This document shows, in pieces, positions 17,392 through 17,721 of a stretch of 17,721 nt of DNA. How positions within the stretch are numbered: position 1 is the first letter of the stretch; each line of letters opens with the position of its first letter. Source of the DNA: Neovahlkampfia damariscottae. Its lineage: Eukaryota; Heterolobosea; Selenaionea; Neovahlkampfiida; Neovahlkampfiidae. The stretch lies in assembly GCA_016618085.1 (NCBI GenBank), contig JABLTG010000264.1, forward strand, positions 1-17,721. The letters are read 5' to 3'. Under the pieces are notes generated by a model, which searched no databases, had not been told where the DNA came from, and was given only the letters and a program-made list of their open reading frames with translations. A program made the translations under genes and the position numbers.

Positions 17392-17398
17392 TGATTGG
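17392..17398 (-). promoter_or_regulatory. CCAATCA box, kelch gene
   Basis: Reads AACCAATCAAAAA in gene orientation, 23 bases before the ATG at 17369. It lies between the start codon and the repeat boundary at 17402, so the element ends right at the outer edge of this box. Confidence 0.55.
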
Positions 17399-17493
17399 TT
17401 GACGGCTACTGAATTGATGGTTATTGTGATAAAAGTGGCCAATTAGATTTAATTTTGCCAGTTATTTTTAGAATTTTTACTTGAAGTTGTTCA

Positions 17494-17523
17494 AGTTGAA
17501 CAAAAAAGACCTTTTGTTCAACT
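17494..17523. promoter_or_regulatory. Nested palindrome upstream of Fanzor copy 2
   Basis: AGTTGAACAAAA (17494-17505) and TTTTGTTCAACT (17512-17523) pair perfectly across six bases; TTGTTCAA immediately upstream completes the same three half-site array seen at 527-563. Confidence 0.7.
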
Positions 17524-17556
17524 AGAAAATACTGAAAAAGATCTCAAGTATTTAAA

Positions 17557-17721
17557 ATGTCCAAACAGCTCAAATTGGATTCATTTTGGAAAGAAAAAAA
17601 ATGTTACTTCAACATCAACAACAGAAGTGATAAAAAAGAGAAAACTTGAAGAAACAAAAGAAACAGGAAATATGAAATCAACATATAAACAAGGAAAATA
17701 TTCGTATCCTTTTTGGTGGAC
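17557..17721 (+). pseudogene. Second Fanzor-like copy, frameshifted N-terminus (runs off right edge)
   Basis: Begins with the same ATG and first 14 codons as the copy at 493, including the PIP-box-like QLKLDSFW. The A-run after residue 13 has eight As here against seven in the left copy. This shifts the frame and brings a TGA at 17647-17649, so the ORF as written is only 30 aa. Compared with the left copy there is also a 12-base in-frame deletion and one amino-acid change further on, so the downstream frame has otherwise stayed open as far as seen. The extra A could be a real inactivating mutation, a programmed slippage site or a homopolymer sequencing error. Confidence 0.65.

Larger units (their letters stand above)
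17402..17721. repeat. Right arm of long inverted repeat (5' end of Fanzor element, copy 2)
   Basis: Reverse-complement match to 318-648; see that entry for the differences. Outside 17402 the sequence bears no resemblance to that beyond 648, so the two copies sit in unrelated surroundings. The repeat continues past the right edge. Confidence 0.93.

Noticed and set aside
318-17721. Inverted repeat as an assembly or chimera artefact
   Set aside because: The arms differ by several substitutions and two indels and are flanked by unrelated unique sequence, as expected for two real element copies.
1-17721. Alternative genetic code (TAA/TAG or TGA reassigned)
   Set aside because: In-frame stops in track-like open frames are all explained by short introns, and both TAA and TGA terminate conserved proteins at sensible points.
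1-17721. CRISPR array, rRNA or tRNA genes, tandem satellite
   Set aside because: I saw no regularly spaced repeats, no cloverleaf candidates and no rRNA-like conserved blocks on either strand.

Overview
The window reads as nuclear DNA of an AT-rich, gene-dense, single-celled eukaryote. Most genes carry GT-AG introns, which rules out bacteria and phage. I placed about twenty introns by matching reading-frame phase on both sides, and most are only 30-41 bases long. TAA and TGA both act as stops, so the code is standard. The protein set (a 7TM receptor with a C-terminal RGS domain, EF-hand, kelch, F-box, senescence/spartin-like and oxygen-dependent desaturase proteins, plus an IQCH-like ATP-grasp protein) fits a free-living amoeboid or flagellate protist. 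I cannot name the lineage from the sequence alone.

Layout, left to right: 1-493 (-) N-terminal part of a Fanzor/TnpB-like nuclease; 747-2280 (-) T4 Rnl1-type RNA ligase; 2377-4498 (-) a fused desaturase-like/Delta9 acyl-CoA desaturase/cytochrome b5 protein; 4713-5741 (-) senescence-domain protein; 5947-7859 (-) signal-peptide/ectodomain/7TM/RGS receptor; 8003-9973 (+) probable alpha-solenoid protein; 10151-10804 (+) small RGS protein; 10912-12635 (+) probably myristoylated EF-hand protein; 12649-14398 (-) ATP-grasp protein; 14525-14999 (+) DUF1232 membrane protein; 15057-15710 (-) F-box plus discoidin-like protein; 15912-17369 (-) coiled-coil plus kelch protein; 17557-17721 (+) the start of a second, frameshifted Fanzor-like copy.

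The two Fanzor-like copies lie in opposite orientation, pointing out of the window, and share a nearly identical inverted repeat (318-648 against 17402-17721). The repeat stops abruptly on the 5' side at 648/17402, probably the 5' end of the mobile element. The genes between look like ordinary host genes. Two RGS proteins and an EF-hand protein suggest G-protein and calcium signalling, but nothing shows that the neighbours form one pathway.

The observations most worth following are: (1) a five-exon reading frame fusing a His-box-degenerate desaturase-like domain to a complete Delta9 desaturase and cytochrome b5; (2) a CCAATCA box about 20-46 bases upstream of most start codons, absent in exact form from the Fanzor copies; (3) a PCNA-binding-like motif at the very N-terminus of the Fanzor-like protein; and (4) a nested palindrome cluster in its promoter region.
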